DNA from: Pseudomonadota bacterium
GTDB taxonomy: Bacteria > Pseudomonadota > Alphaproteobacteria > Rhizobiales > Xanthobacteraceae
Reading direction: 5' to 3'
Length of the DNA: 5,251 nucleotides
NCBI GenBank assembly: GCA_023422775.1
Contig: JAFAGM010000148.1
Coordinates: 1 to 5,251, forward strand
The notes beneath the pieces are model-generated. The model had not been told where the DNA came from. It ran no database searches and worked only from the letters and a program-made list of their open reading frames with translations. Position numbers and translations under genes: made by a program. Positions 1 to 5,251 of the stretch are shown here, one piece after another (position 1 is the first letter of the stretch; every line of letters begins with the position of its first letter).

Positions 1-37
1 ACGGTGCAGGGGCTGCAGCAGGACGGCGCGCTCGGCG
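1..37. repeat. Left arm of a 37-bp perfect inverted repeat
   Basis: Bases 1-37 are the exact reverse complement of 306-342, and the match breaks at base 38. The arm touches the window edge, so it may extend further left. Both arms lie inside the DUF2336 reading frame, 268 bases apart. Such a match at a sequence end is more typical of a fold-back chimera or assembly join than of a functional repeat. Confidence 0.95.
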
Positions 38-1071
38 GTCGACGGCATCAGGCGCGCGTAATTGGCCCGCGCGGCTTCGATGTCGGCCGGGGCAGCGGTC
101 CGGTTTGGACCGAGCCGCAGCATGATCAGCGCGCGCACGGTCGCCCATTCCAGGCCGATGGTCTTGCCGGCGACCAGGATCGGATCGTCGCGGTCGCCGC
201 TGATCAGGCGGTGGAGGGTATCGATCCTGACGCCGCTCATCGCCGAAAGCGCGGCGACCGACTCCTCGTATTTGAACACTTTTGCGAAGTTGAGCAGCGC
301 GCCCTCGCCGAGCGCGCCGTCCTGCTGCAGCCCCTGCACCGTGCGCTGCGCCGCAGAGAAATCCCTCCGCTCCACACGTTCCGAGGCGCCCGGTATCGCG
401 ATCATCGCCTGCCTGATGCGGGCCTGCCGCTCGGGCGTGACGACCGTGAGCAGGCGGCGGCGAACGACATCGAACGAGCCGGAGAGCAGTTCCTTCAACT
501 GGTCGGGCGAGAGATCTTCACGCTGGCCGAGCCTGATCGTCAGCACGCCATCCTGCCCGGCGCGCTTGATCAGTGTCGAATAGCCGACGGGAGAGAAGTT
601 CGCACCGGAATTGCCGGCGGTGCGCCGCACCACGGCGCGGTCGCCGCGGGCGATCATGACGTCGGTGAGATCGGGCGAGAGCGTTGGCCGCTCCGCGATC
701 GCCAGCAGATGACCCTGGCTCTTCGCGGAGGCGATTTCCACCAGCATCGCCTCGTCGATCACGGGAGACCGGCGCAGCAGCGGTCCTGCGATGGCGATTT
801 CGTCGTCAAGCGCGAGGTGGCCGACCAGGCCGCGCGGTGCGTTCGCCAGCACGGACAGGCGCTCGGCGAGATCGGCGCGCGCTTCGGGTCCGGCATGCGG
901 GACGAGGCTGGTCAGGACGCCGTCGAACAGTTCGACATGATCGGAGCGAAAGCTCGCAGCCCCCTGCAAAAAAAGTTCGCTGACGCGGCGCGCGGCATCG
1001 GCACGGCGCGCGGGGTCGCCACGCCGGACGATATCGTCAATTTCGGGGATCAGCGAAGGCGCCGGTATCAT
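1..1071 (-). CDS. DUF2336 domain-containing protein, partial (3' end off the left edge)
   Basis: The frame is open from ATG at 1071-1069 down to base 1, giving 357 codons without a stop, so the true C-terminus is not in view. Diagnostic DUF2336 wording is seen: LALDDEIAIAGPLLRRSP near residues 86-103, a segment reading SQGHLLAIAERPTLSPDLTD (about 118-137), and RGDRAVVRRTAGNSGANFS (about 142-160), followed by helical C-terminal sequence. No signal peptide or membrane segment is apparent, so it is probably cytoplasmic. The family is common in alphaproteobacteria and its biochemical function is not known to me. The start is the only ATG before an in-frame TAG at 1119-1117, and its ribosome site is weak (GGATGGG). 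It is transcribed away from the rimP operon. Residues after about 345 come from an inverted copy of the gene's own internal sequence and probably do not belong to the native protein. The family call is strong and the extreme C-terminus is unreliable. Confidence 0.88.
   Translation of the reverse strand, partial: MIPAPSLIPEIDDIVRRGDPARRADAARRVSELFLQGAASFRSDHVELFDGVLTSLVPHAGPEARADLAERLSVLANAPRGLVGHLALDDEIAIAGPLLRRSPVIDEAMLVEIASAKSQGHLLAIAERPTLSPDLTDVMIARGDRAVVRRTAGNSGANFSPVGYSTLIKRAGQDGVLTIRLGQREDLSPDQLKELLSGSFDVVRRRLLTVVTPERQARIRQAMIAIPGASERVERRDFSAAQRTVQGLQQDGALGEGALLNFAKVFKYEESVAALSAMSGVRIDTLHRLISGDRDDPILVAGKTIGLEWATVRALIMLRLGPNRTAAPADIEAARANYARLMPSTAERAVLLQPLHR
306..342. repeat. Right (internal) arm of the 37-bp perfect inverted repeat
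   Basis: This is the reverse complement of bases 1-37. In the DUF2336 frame it encodes residues 244-256 (TVQGLQQDGALGE), which sit naturally in a DUF2336-like helical stretch. This arm is therefore probably the original, and the copy at 1-37 the secondary one. Confidence 0.95.
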
Positions 1072-1079
1072 GAACCCAT

Positions 1080-1111
1080 CCGAAAACCGGCCGTTTTTGG
1101 CGGGTTTTCGG
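1080..1111. repeat. 9-bp inverted repeat just upstream of the DUF2336 start
   Basis: CCGAAAACC at 1080-1088 is the exact reverse complement of GGTTTTCGG at 1103-1111, with a 14-base spacer that holds a further 3-bp pairing (GCC/GGC). Its near edge is 8 bases from the DUF2336 start codon. In the minus-strand transcript it could form a hairpin limiting ribosome access, or in DNA it could be an operator. No protein partner can be named from the sequence. Confidence 0.5.
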
Positions 1112-1198
1112 GAAATCTAGGAAAGGTTCGTGAATGAAGGGTTAGGTTCGACCGCGGCCTCGAAGCGTGGCAAAATCGACCTTAACGGGATCGCGGGA

Positions 1199-1227
1199 CT
1201 TGTCGGATTGCGGAAAAACCGCTATAT
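1199..1227 (+). promoter_or_regulatory. Predicted sigma70-type promoter of the rimP-nusA-infB operon
   Basis: CTTGTC at 1199-1204 and CTATAT at 1222-1227 are separated by exactly 17 bases. This matches the rhizobial housekeeping pattern CTTGAC-N17-CTATAT (established for Sinorhizobium-type promoters) with one mismatch. The predicted transcription start is about 1234-1236, leaving a leader of roughly 165 bases before rimP. The spacer contains a short dyad, GCGG-AAAAA-CCGC (1210-1222), which could be a regulator site or chance. The promoter's position upstream of a terminator-like hairpin supports an attenuated leader. Confidence 0.7.
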
Positions 1228-1243
1228 CCACGCCAACTTATGG

Positions 1244-1268
1244 TTCTCATACGATCGCGTATTGAGAG
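1244..1268 (+). promoter_or_regulatory. Candidate antiterminator hairpin in the rimP leader RNA
   Basis: ATACG (1249-1253) pairs with CGTAT (1258-1262) around the loop ATCG. The stem continues past a bulged T1263 with TCTC (1245-1248) pairing GAGA (1264-1267) and a U-G pair 1244/1268. This gives about ten pairs in all, very near the predicted 5' end of the transcript. The 3' strand uses bases 1265-1268, which also form the base of the terminator stem, so the two folds exclude each other. The pairing is seen directly; the regulatory role is inferred. Confidence 0.5.
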
Positions 1269-1298
1269 TGGGCCCTCCGGGACCCGCTCTTTTTTATT
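1265..1298 (+). terminator. Intrinsic terminator-like hairpin in the rimP leader (likely attenuator)
   Basis: The arms at 1265-1275 and 1280-1290 (AGAGTGGG...CCCGCTCT) pair with one G-U pair (1269/1286) and one C-A mismatch (1273/1282), around the loop TCCG. The hairpin is followed at once by T-rich DNA (TTTTTTATT). No gene on the plus strand ends shortly before it, and the predicted promoter lies about 40 bases upstream. It therefore most likely acts on transcripts of the rimP operon itself as an attenuator rather than closing another unit. Terminator-like leader hairpins ahead of rimP/nusA are known in gammaproteobacteria (rimP-leader motif); kinship with those is not established here. Confidence 0.75.
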
Positions 1299-1399
1299 AC
1301 CTGAACGTGCCCGTCCCGGAAGGGCGTCAGGGTGCGGTTCAGGGAACCGGCCGGATCCCCGGTTAAGGCTCGGCCTAAACCCATGCAAGTAAGACGCTT

Positions 1400-2176
1400 T
1401 TGACCCTGGACATGATCGATCCCGCTGCTGTTCCCGTGGACGCCGACCTGCTAGCCGAGCCTCGTCTCGTCGTCGAGCCGGGCGCGGCGGCGCGGGTGTC
1501 GGCGGTGGCAGGACCGGTCCTGCAGGGGATGGGATACCGCCTGGTGCGGATCAAGATATCCGGCGAGGCGGGTTGCACCGTCCAGATCATGGCCGAACGG
1601 CCCGACGGCACCATGCAGATCGAGGATTGCGAGGCGATCTCGCGGGCGCTGTCGCCGGTGCTCGATGTCGCCGATCCGATCGACCGCGCCTACCGGCTTG
1701 AGATATCCTCGCCGGGCATCGATCGACCGCTGGTCCGCCGTTCCGACTTCGAGCGCTATGGCGGCCATCTCGCGAAAATCGAGATGGCGGTCGCCCATCA
1801 GGGCCGCAAGCGTTTCCGGGGGCTGCTGGCCGGCGTCGAAGGCGATGCCGTGCGGCTACATCGGGATGACATACGCGCGGACGAAGATGCCGACGTGCTG
1901 CTGGTGATGGAAGACATTTCCGACGCACGACTGGTTTTGACCGACGAACTGATTGCGGAATCGATGCGGCGCGGCAAGCAGGCCGAGCGCGAACTGAAAC
2001 AGAATCTCGGGCTGGCGCCGCCACCGCCGCCCCACGCGAAGAAAAGCGATCCGGCCAGGAGCAACAAGCCGAAGCCGAGGTCCGCCAGGAAGCCGGCGCC
2101 GACCAATACGAAGAAACACCGCCTCGCCGCAGAAGGCCTGCGCAGGGGCGACACCGATCCTACCGAAGGAGACTAG
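1400..2176 (+). CDS. rimP: Ribosome maturation factor RimP
   Basis: RimP binds the 30S ribosomal subunit in the cytoplasm and assists its late assembly. The protein has 258 residues counted from TTG 1400. The N-terminal domain spans about residues 32-108 and carries the family signature LEISSPGIDRPL (100-111). The SH3-like C-terminal domain follows at about 112-183 (KRFRGLLAGVEGD at 137-149). A tail of roughly 60 residues rich in Lys, Pro, Arg and Ala, ending near KKHRLAAEGLRRG, makes it longer than the roughly 150-residue E. coli protein; such tails are usual in Bradyrhizobium-like RimP. The start is uncertain. TTG 1400 has TAAG 6 bases upstream, while ATG 1412 (residue 5) is in frame but lacks a good ribosome site. 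It is the first gene of the operon, and its stop lies 3 bases before the nusA start. Confidence 0.95.
   Translation: MTLDMIDPAAVPVDADLLAEPRLVVEPGAAARVSAVAGPVLQGMGYRLVRIKISGEAGCTVQIMAERPDGTMQIEDCEAISRALSPVLDVADPIDRAYRLEISSPGIDRPLVRRSDFERYGGHLAKIEMAVAHQGRKRFRGLLAGVEGDAVRLHRDDIRADEDADVLLVMEDISDARLVLTDELIAESMRRGKQAERELKQNLGLAPPPPPHAKKSDPARSNKPKPRSARKPAPTNTKKHRLAAEGLRRGDTDPTEGD
2165..2171 (+). promoter_or_regulatory. Strong ribosome binding site for nusA
   Basis: GAAGGAG lies inside the last codons of rimP, 8 bases before the nusA ATG at 2180. It is the best Shine-Dalgarno sequence in the window. It fixes the nusA start and implies close coupling of nusA to rimP translation. Confidence 0.85.
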
Positions 2177-2179
2177 GCC

Positions 2180-3790
2180 ATGGCAGTTAGTGCCAACAAA
2201 CTCGAACTGCTGCAGATCGCGGACGCGGTAGCCCGCGAGAAGTCGATCGACCGCGGCATCGTGATCGCTGCGATGGAAGACGCCATCGCCAAGGCGGCTC
2301 GCGCCCGTTACGGCAGCGAGACCGACGTTCACGCCGAGATCGACGCCAAGAAGGGCGAACTGCGGCTGTCGCGCCACATGCTGGTGGTCGACGTCGTCGA
2401 AAACTCGTCGAACCAGATTTCGCTCGCGGACGCGCAGCGCGCCAATCCCGGCGCCCAGGTCGGCGACACCATCGCCGACACCCTGCCGCCGCTGGAATAC
2501 GGCCGCATCGCCGCGCAATCGGCCAAGCAGGTGATCGTGCAGAAGGTGCGCGAGGCGGAGCGCGACCGGCAGTACCAGGAATTCAAGGACCGCATCGGCG
2601 ATATCGTCAACGGCGTCGTCAAGCGCGTCGAATATGGCAGCGTGATCGTCGATCTCGGCCGCGGCGAGGCCATCGTGCGCCGCGACGAAATGCTGCCGCG
2701 CGAGGTGTTCCGCAACGGCGACCGCGTCCGCGCCTACATCTTCGACGTCCGGCGCGAAACCCGCGGACCGCAGATCTTCCTCTCCCGCACCCATCCGCAG
2801 TTCATGGCAAAGCTGTTCGCGCAGGAGGTGCCGGAAATCTATGACGGCATCGTCGAGATCAAGGCGGTGGCACGCGATCCCGGTTCGCGCGCGAAAATCG
2901 GCGTGATTTCGCGGGATTCCTCGGTCGATCCGGTCGGCGCCTGCGTCGGCATGCGCGGCTCCCGCGTGCAGGCGGTCGTGAACGAATTGCAAGGCGAGAA
3001 GATCGACATCATTCCGTGGTCGCCAGACATCGCGACGTTCGTCGTCAACGCGCTGGCGCCGGCCGAAGTCGCCAAGGTCGTGATCGACGAGGACCGCGAG
3101 CGGATCGAGGTCGTGGTGCCCGACACCAACAACCAGCTGTCGCTGGCGATCGGCCGCCGCGGCCAGAACGTGCGCCTCGCCTCGCAGCTGACCGGCTGGG
3201 ATATCGACATCCTGACCGAACAGGAAGAATCCGAGCGCCGCCAGGCCGACTTCGAGAACTCCACGCGGGTGTTCATGGAAGCGCTGAACGTCGACGAGGT
3301 GGTCGGCCAGTTGCTGGCGTCCGAAGGCTTCACTTCGGTCGAGGAACTCGCGCTGGTCGACGTCAAGGAACTGGCAGGAATCGAAGGCTTCGACGAGGAA
3401 ACCGCCAACGAGCTGCAGAGCCGGGCGAAGGAATATCTGGAACAGCTCGAGACAGAGCTGGAAAACAAGCGCAAGGAACTCGGTGTGGAAGATGCTTTGA
3501 AGACGGTGCCCGGCGTGACCTCGAAGATGCTGGTGAAGTTCGGCGAGAACGACATCAAGTCGGTCGATGACCTGGCGGGCTGCGCGACCGACGACCTGGT
3601 CGGCTGGACCGAGCGCAAGGAAGGCGGCGAGCCGACCAAGCATCCCGGCATTCTCGACGCCAACGAGATCTCGCGCGAAGACGCGGAAGCCATGATCATG
3701 CAGGCCCGCGTCATCGCCGGCTGGATCACCGAGGAAGACCTTGCCAGGCAGACCGCGGCCACCGAGGCCACCGAAGAACAGACGGCGTGA
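2180..3790 (+). CDS. nusA: Transcription termination/antitermination factor NusA
   Basis: NusA binds RNA polymerase and nascent RNA, modulating pausing, intrinsic termination and antitermination. The protein has 536 residues, a full length for proteobacteria. Domains in order are: the N-terminal RNA polymerase-binding domain (about 1-130), the S1 domain (about 137-201, GDIVNGVVKRVEYGSVIVDLG), KH1 (about 230-282, with GMRGSRVQ at 257-264), and KH2 (about 305-350, with the GXXG-type loop GRRGQN at 325-330). Two helix-hairpin-helix acidic repeats follow, at about 370-420 (LLASEGFTSVEELALVDVKE) and 434-516 (TVPGVTSKMLVKFGENDIKS). A short acidic Ala/Thr/Glu tail closes it. The start is fixed by GAAGGAG 8 bases upstream. 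It lies 3 bases after rimP and 75 bases before ylxR. NusA may act on the leader hairpin of its own operon, which would give feedback; that is inference from its known activity. Confidence 0.98.
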   Translation: MAVSANKLELLQIADAVAREKSIDRGIVIAAMEDAIAKAARARYGSETDVHAEIDAKKGELRLSRHMLVVDVVENSSNQISLADAQRANPGAQVGDTIADTLPPLEYGRIAAQSAKQVIVQKVREAERDRQYQEFKDRIGDIVNGVVKRVEYGSVIVDLGRGEAIVRRDEMLPREVFRNGDRVRAYIFDVRRETRGPQIFLSRTHPQFMAKLFAQEVPEIYDGIVEIKAVARDPGSRAKIGVISRDSSVDPVGACVGMRGSRVQAVVNELQGEKIDIIPWSPDIATFVVNALAPAEVAKVVIDEDRERIEVVVPDTNNQLSLAIGRRGQNVRLASQLTGWDIDILTEQEESERRQADFENSTRVFMEALNVDEVVGQLLASEGFTSVEELALVDVKELAGIEGFDEETANELQSRAKEYLEQLETELENKRKELGVEDALKTVPGVTSKMLVKFGENDIKSVDDLAGCATDDLVGWTERKEGGEPTKHPGILDANEISREDAEAMIMQARVIAGWITEEDLARQTAATEATEEQTA

Positions 3791-3865
3791 TGCGGGTGTT
3801 CCGCAGCATCAAGAATCCATTCTGCGCGCAGTCCGTGCGCAGATGACCGGAGTTACAAGACAGGC

Positions 3866-4546
3866 ATGCTCGCTTTGGCCGACCCCGATCTCGACAATGG
3901 ACCGCGGACCGACAGGTCCGCGACCATGCGGATGTGCGCGGTCAGCCGCGAGGTGCGGCCGACCGACGAACTGATCCGGTTTGTCGTTTCGCCCCAGGGC
4001 GAAGTCATCCCCGACCTGAAGCGCAAGCTGCCGGGACGCGGCCTATGGGTTTCGGCGTCGCGCCGGAGCGTTGCGGAAGCGGTACGGCGTCACCAGTTTA
4101 GCAGGGGGTTCAAGCGCGACGTCCGCGTCGCCGCGACCCTCCCCGCCGATACCGAGGCTTTGCTGGTTCGGAGCGCGACCGAGGCGCTGGCCATGGCCGC
4201 CAAGGCCGGCCAGGTGGTTTCCGGCTTTGCCAAGGTCGAAGGCCTGCTCGAACAGGGCAAGGCCGAAGCCCTGATCCATGCTTCGGACGGCGCGGCCGAC
4301 GGAATCCGCAAATTGGACGCGATCGCCGGCCAGAAAGGCCGAAAAATTGGTGAATCGCCGCTTTTGGCGACCGTTACCGTTTTAACTTCAGCGGAATTGG
4401 ATTTGGCACTGGGCCGGTCAAATGTGATACATGCTGCCCTGCTCGCGGGCCCGGCGAGCAAGACGTTCCTGTCGCGCTGCCAGACCCTGGTTCGATACCG
4501 GGCGGCCGATGACGACAAGACCGGGGATGGCGGCCAGAAATTCTGA
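3866..4546 (+). CDS. ylxR: YlxR-family (DUF448) RNA-binding protein with L7Ae-like C-terminal domain
   Basis: The protein has 226 residues. The DUF448/YlxR domain covers about residues 18-90. It has MRMCAVSRE at 21-29, ELIRFVV at 35-41, and the family hallmark PDLKRKLPGRGLWV at 49-62, whose GRG turn belongs to the proposed RNA-binding surface. A second alpha/beta region at about 95-195 (LLVRSATEALAMAAKAGQVVSGFAKVEGLL, given here in part as AMAAKAGQVVSGFAKVE) resembles ribosomal protein L7Ae/L30e folds. Small Gram-positive YlxR proteins are about 90 residues, and the longer two-domain form is usual in alphaproteobacteria. Its cellular role is not settled; a nucleic-acid-binding or regulatory function is likely. 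The start at ATG 3866 has GGAG 13 bases upstream, a rather long spacing; Met21 at 3926 is an alternative. It lies between nusA and infB, the standard position. Confidence 0.92.
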   Translation: MLALADPDLDNGPRTDRSATMRMCAVSREVRPTDELIRFVVSPQGEVIPDLKRKLPGRGLWVSASRRSVAEAVRRHQFSRGFKRDVRVAATLPADTEALLVRSATEALAMAAKAGQVVSGFAKVEGLLEQGKAEALIHASDGAADGIRKLDAIAGQKGRKIGESPLLATVTVLTSAELDLALGRSNVIHAALLAGPASKTFLSRCQTLVRYRAADDDKTGDGGQKF

Positions 4547-4609
4547 CGAAGATCGGTTCCGAAGACCTGCTTCAATCATGGTGCGGAAACGCACGACGCT
4601 AACGAGATT

Positions 4610-4613
4610 AGGA
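4610..4613 (+). promoter_or_regulatory. Ribosome binding site for infB
   Basis: AGGA (within TTAGGA) ends 7 bases before the ATG at 4621. The spacing is standard and supports that start. The 74-base gap after ylxR shows no terminator or promoter that I can recognise, so infB is read as part of the same operon. Confidence 0.7.
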
Positions 4614-4620
4614 CTCCTGA

Positions 4621-5251
4621 ATGGTTGATACCAAAACGCCTGGCGACAAGACTTTGAGTGTCCCGACCAAGACCTTGACGCTAAAGCCGCGCGTCGAGAC
4701 GGGCACTGTCCGCCAGAGCTTCAGCCATGGCCGGACCAAGCAGGTCGTGGTCGAGAAACGTGGCAAGCGCCGCGTCGGCGGCGATGCGCCCGCAACGGAG
4801 ACGCAGGCGCCCGAGCCGGTCGTCGCCAAGGCGGCGCCCGCAAAGCCGACCCTCTCCCGCCCTGCGGCAGCGCCGAACGCGCCGCGTAGCGGTTCCGGCG
4901 TGGTGCTGCGGACGCTGACGGAAGACGAGCGTTCCGCCCGCGCCAGCGCGCTCGCCGACGCCAAGGTCCGCGAAATCGAGGAACGGCGTCTGGCCGAGGA
5001 AGAAGCCAAGCGCCGCGCCAGCCGCGAAGGCATCGAGCAGGCCGAACGCGAGGCCGCTGAAGCCCGCCGCAAGGCCGAGGAAGAACGGCATCGCCAGGAA
5101 GAGGAATCCAAGCGCAAGGCCGAAATCGAGGCCAAGAAGCGCTTCGGCGAGGCCGAGGCAAAGGCCGCGGCGGCGACGCCGGCGGCTGCCGCTCCGGCAC
5201 GCCTGACAGCGTCCGCTGCCCGTCCCGCTGCCGCCCGTCCGGCCGCCGCGG
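4621..5251 (+). CDS. infB: Translation initiation factor IF-2, N-terminal part (cut by the right edge)
   Basis: IF-2 is the GTPase that brings formylmethionyl-tRNA to the 30S subunit and promotes subunit joining. Only the first 210 codons are present, so the GTPase and tRNA-binding domains lie outside the window. The visible part begins MVDTKTPGDKTLSVPTKTLT and continues with the IF-2-associated segment TLKPRVETGTVRQSFSHGRT (about 20-39) and KQVVVEKRGKRR (about 40-51). A Pro/Ala linker follows (about 55-90), then GVVLRTLTEDERSARASALA (about 93-112). A long charged helix rich in Glu, Arg, Lys and Ala, probably coiled coil, runs to about 180, and an Ala/Pro-rich linker continues to the edge. 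The start has AGGA 7 bases upstream. The frame is uninterrupted, so this is truncation by the window and not a broken gene. Confidence 0.97.
   Translation, partial: MVDTKTPGDKTLSVPTKTLTLKPRVETGTVRQSFSHGRTKQVVVEKRGKRRVGGDAPATETQAPEPVVAKAAPAKPTLSRPAAAPNAPRSGSGVVLRTLTEDERSARASALADAKVREIEERRLAEEEAKRRASREGIEQAEREAAEARRKAEEERHRQEEESKRKAEIEAKKRFGEAEAKAAAATPAAAAPARLTASAARPAAARPAAA

Noticed and set aside
4..1137. A 377-codon open frame on the plus strand at the left
   Set aside because: It is the antisense shadow of the DUF2336 gene, whose minus-strand product has clear family motifs. The plus-strand product has none.
1345..1364. A 6-bp inverted repeat AACCGG/CCGGTT in the rimP leader
   Set aside because: It is short, with an 8-base loop that is itself GC-rich. 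It could be part of leader folding but is not distinct enough to list separately.
1130..1366. A 78-codon plus-strand frame over the promoter and terminator
   Set aside because: It starts upstream of the predicted promoter, runs through the promoter and hairpins, and shows no recognisable protein sequence or ribosome site.
1856..3643. A 595-codon open frame on the minus strand, opposite rimP and nusA
   Set aside because: Its translation is low-complexity, rich in Leu, Asp, His and Arg, with no family resemblance. The plus strand carries unmistakable RimP and NusA. Long antisense frames are expected in GC-rich genes with strong third-position bias.
3822..3842. A small hairpin CTGCGC/GCGCAG between nusA and ylxR
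   Set aside because: It has six pairs with a 9-base loop and no U-tract, so it does not qualify as a terminator and is unremarkable in GC-rich DNA.
4578..4628. A 16-codon frame (MVRKRTTLTRLG...) overlapping the infB start
   Set aside because: It has no ribosome site and its overlap with infB is short. Without conservation data it is best treated as chance.
4920..5250. Repetitive Glu/Ala/Lys/Arg-rich and Ala/Pro-rich sequence near the right edge
   Set aside because: This is the normal variable charged helix and linker of alphaproteobacterial IF-2, not a DNA repeat array or foreign insertion.

Overview
The window is a housekeeping region of a GC-rich alphaproteobacterium. Protein wording and gene order fit the Bradyrhizobium / Rhodopseudomonas group (Nitrobacteraceae). 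The evidence is a RimP with a basic Lys/Pro/Ala tail, a YlxR (DUF448) protein with an L7Ae-like extension, an IF-2 with the rhizobial-type N-terminus beginning MVDTKTPGDKTLSVP, and a promoter close to the rhizobial housekeeping consensus. The genus assignment comes from memory of these families, not from a search.

Layout: Bases 1-1071 encode, on the minus strand, most of a DUF2336 protein. Its 3' end lies off the left edge, and the last 37 bases form one arm of a perfect inverted repeat with 306-342 of the same gene. That suggests a chimeric or rearranged left end. Bases 1072-1399 are a divergent intergenic region. It holds a dyad just upstream of the DUF2336 start, a good sigma70-type promoter reading right (1199-1227), and a leader RNA with a candidate antiterminator hairpin (1244-1268) that shares bases with an intrinsic terminator-like hairpin plus U-tract (1265-1295). 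From 1400 to the right edge run four co-directional genes: rimP, nusA, ylxR (DUF448) and infB. infB is cut by the right edge after 210 codons.

How the genes work together: this is the conserved transcription/translation operon. RimP matures the 30S ribosomal subunit, NusA controls RNA polymerase pausing, termination and antitermination, YlxR is a small RNA-binding protein of uncertain role, and IF-2 delivers initiator tRNA to the 30S subunit. Because NusA itself acts on terminator hairpins, the leader attenuator is a natural candidate for autoregulation of the operon. I saw no mobile element, CRISPR array, tRNA or rRNA. The most interesting non-coding signals are the leader RNA and the terminal inverted repeat. 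I see no sign of a wholly new system in the protein-coding genes.
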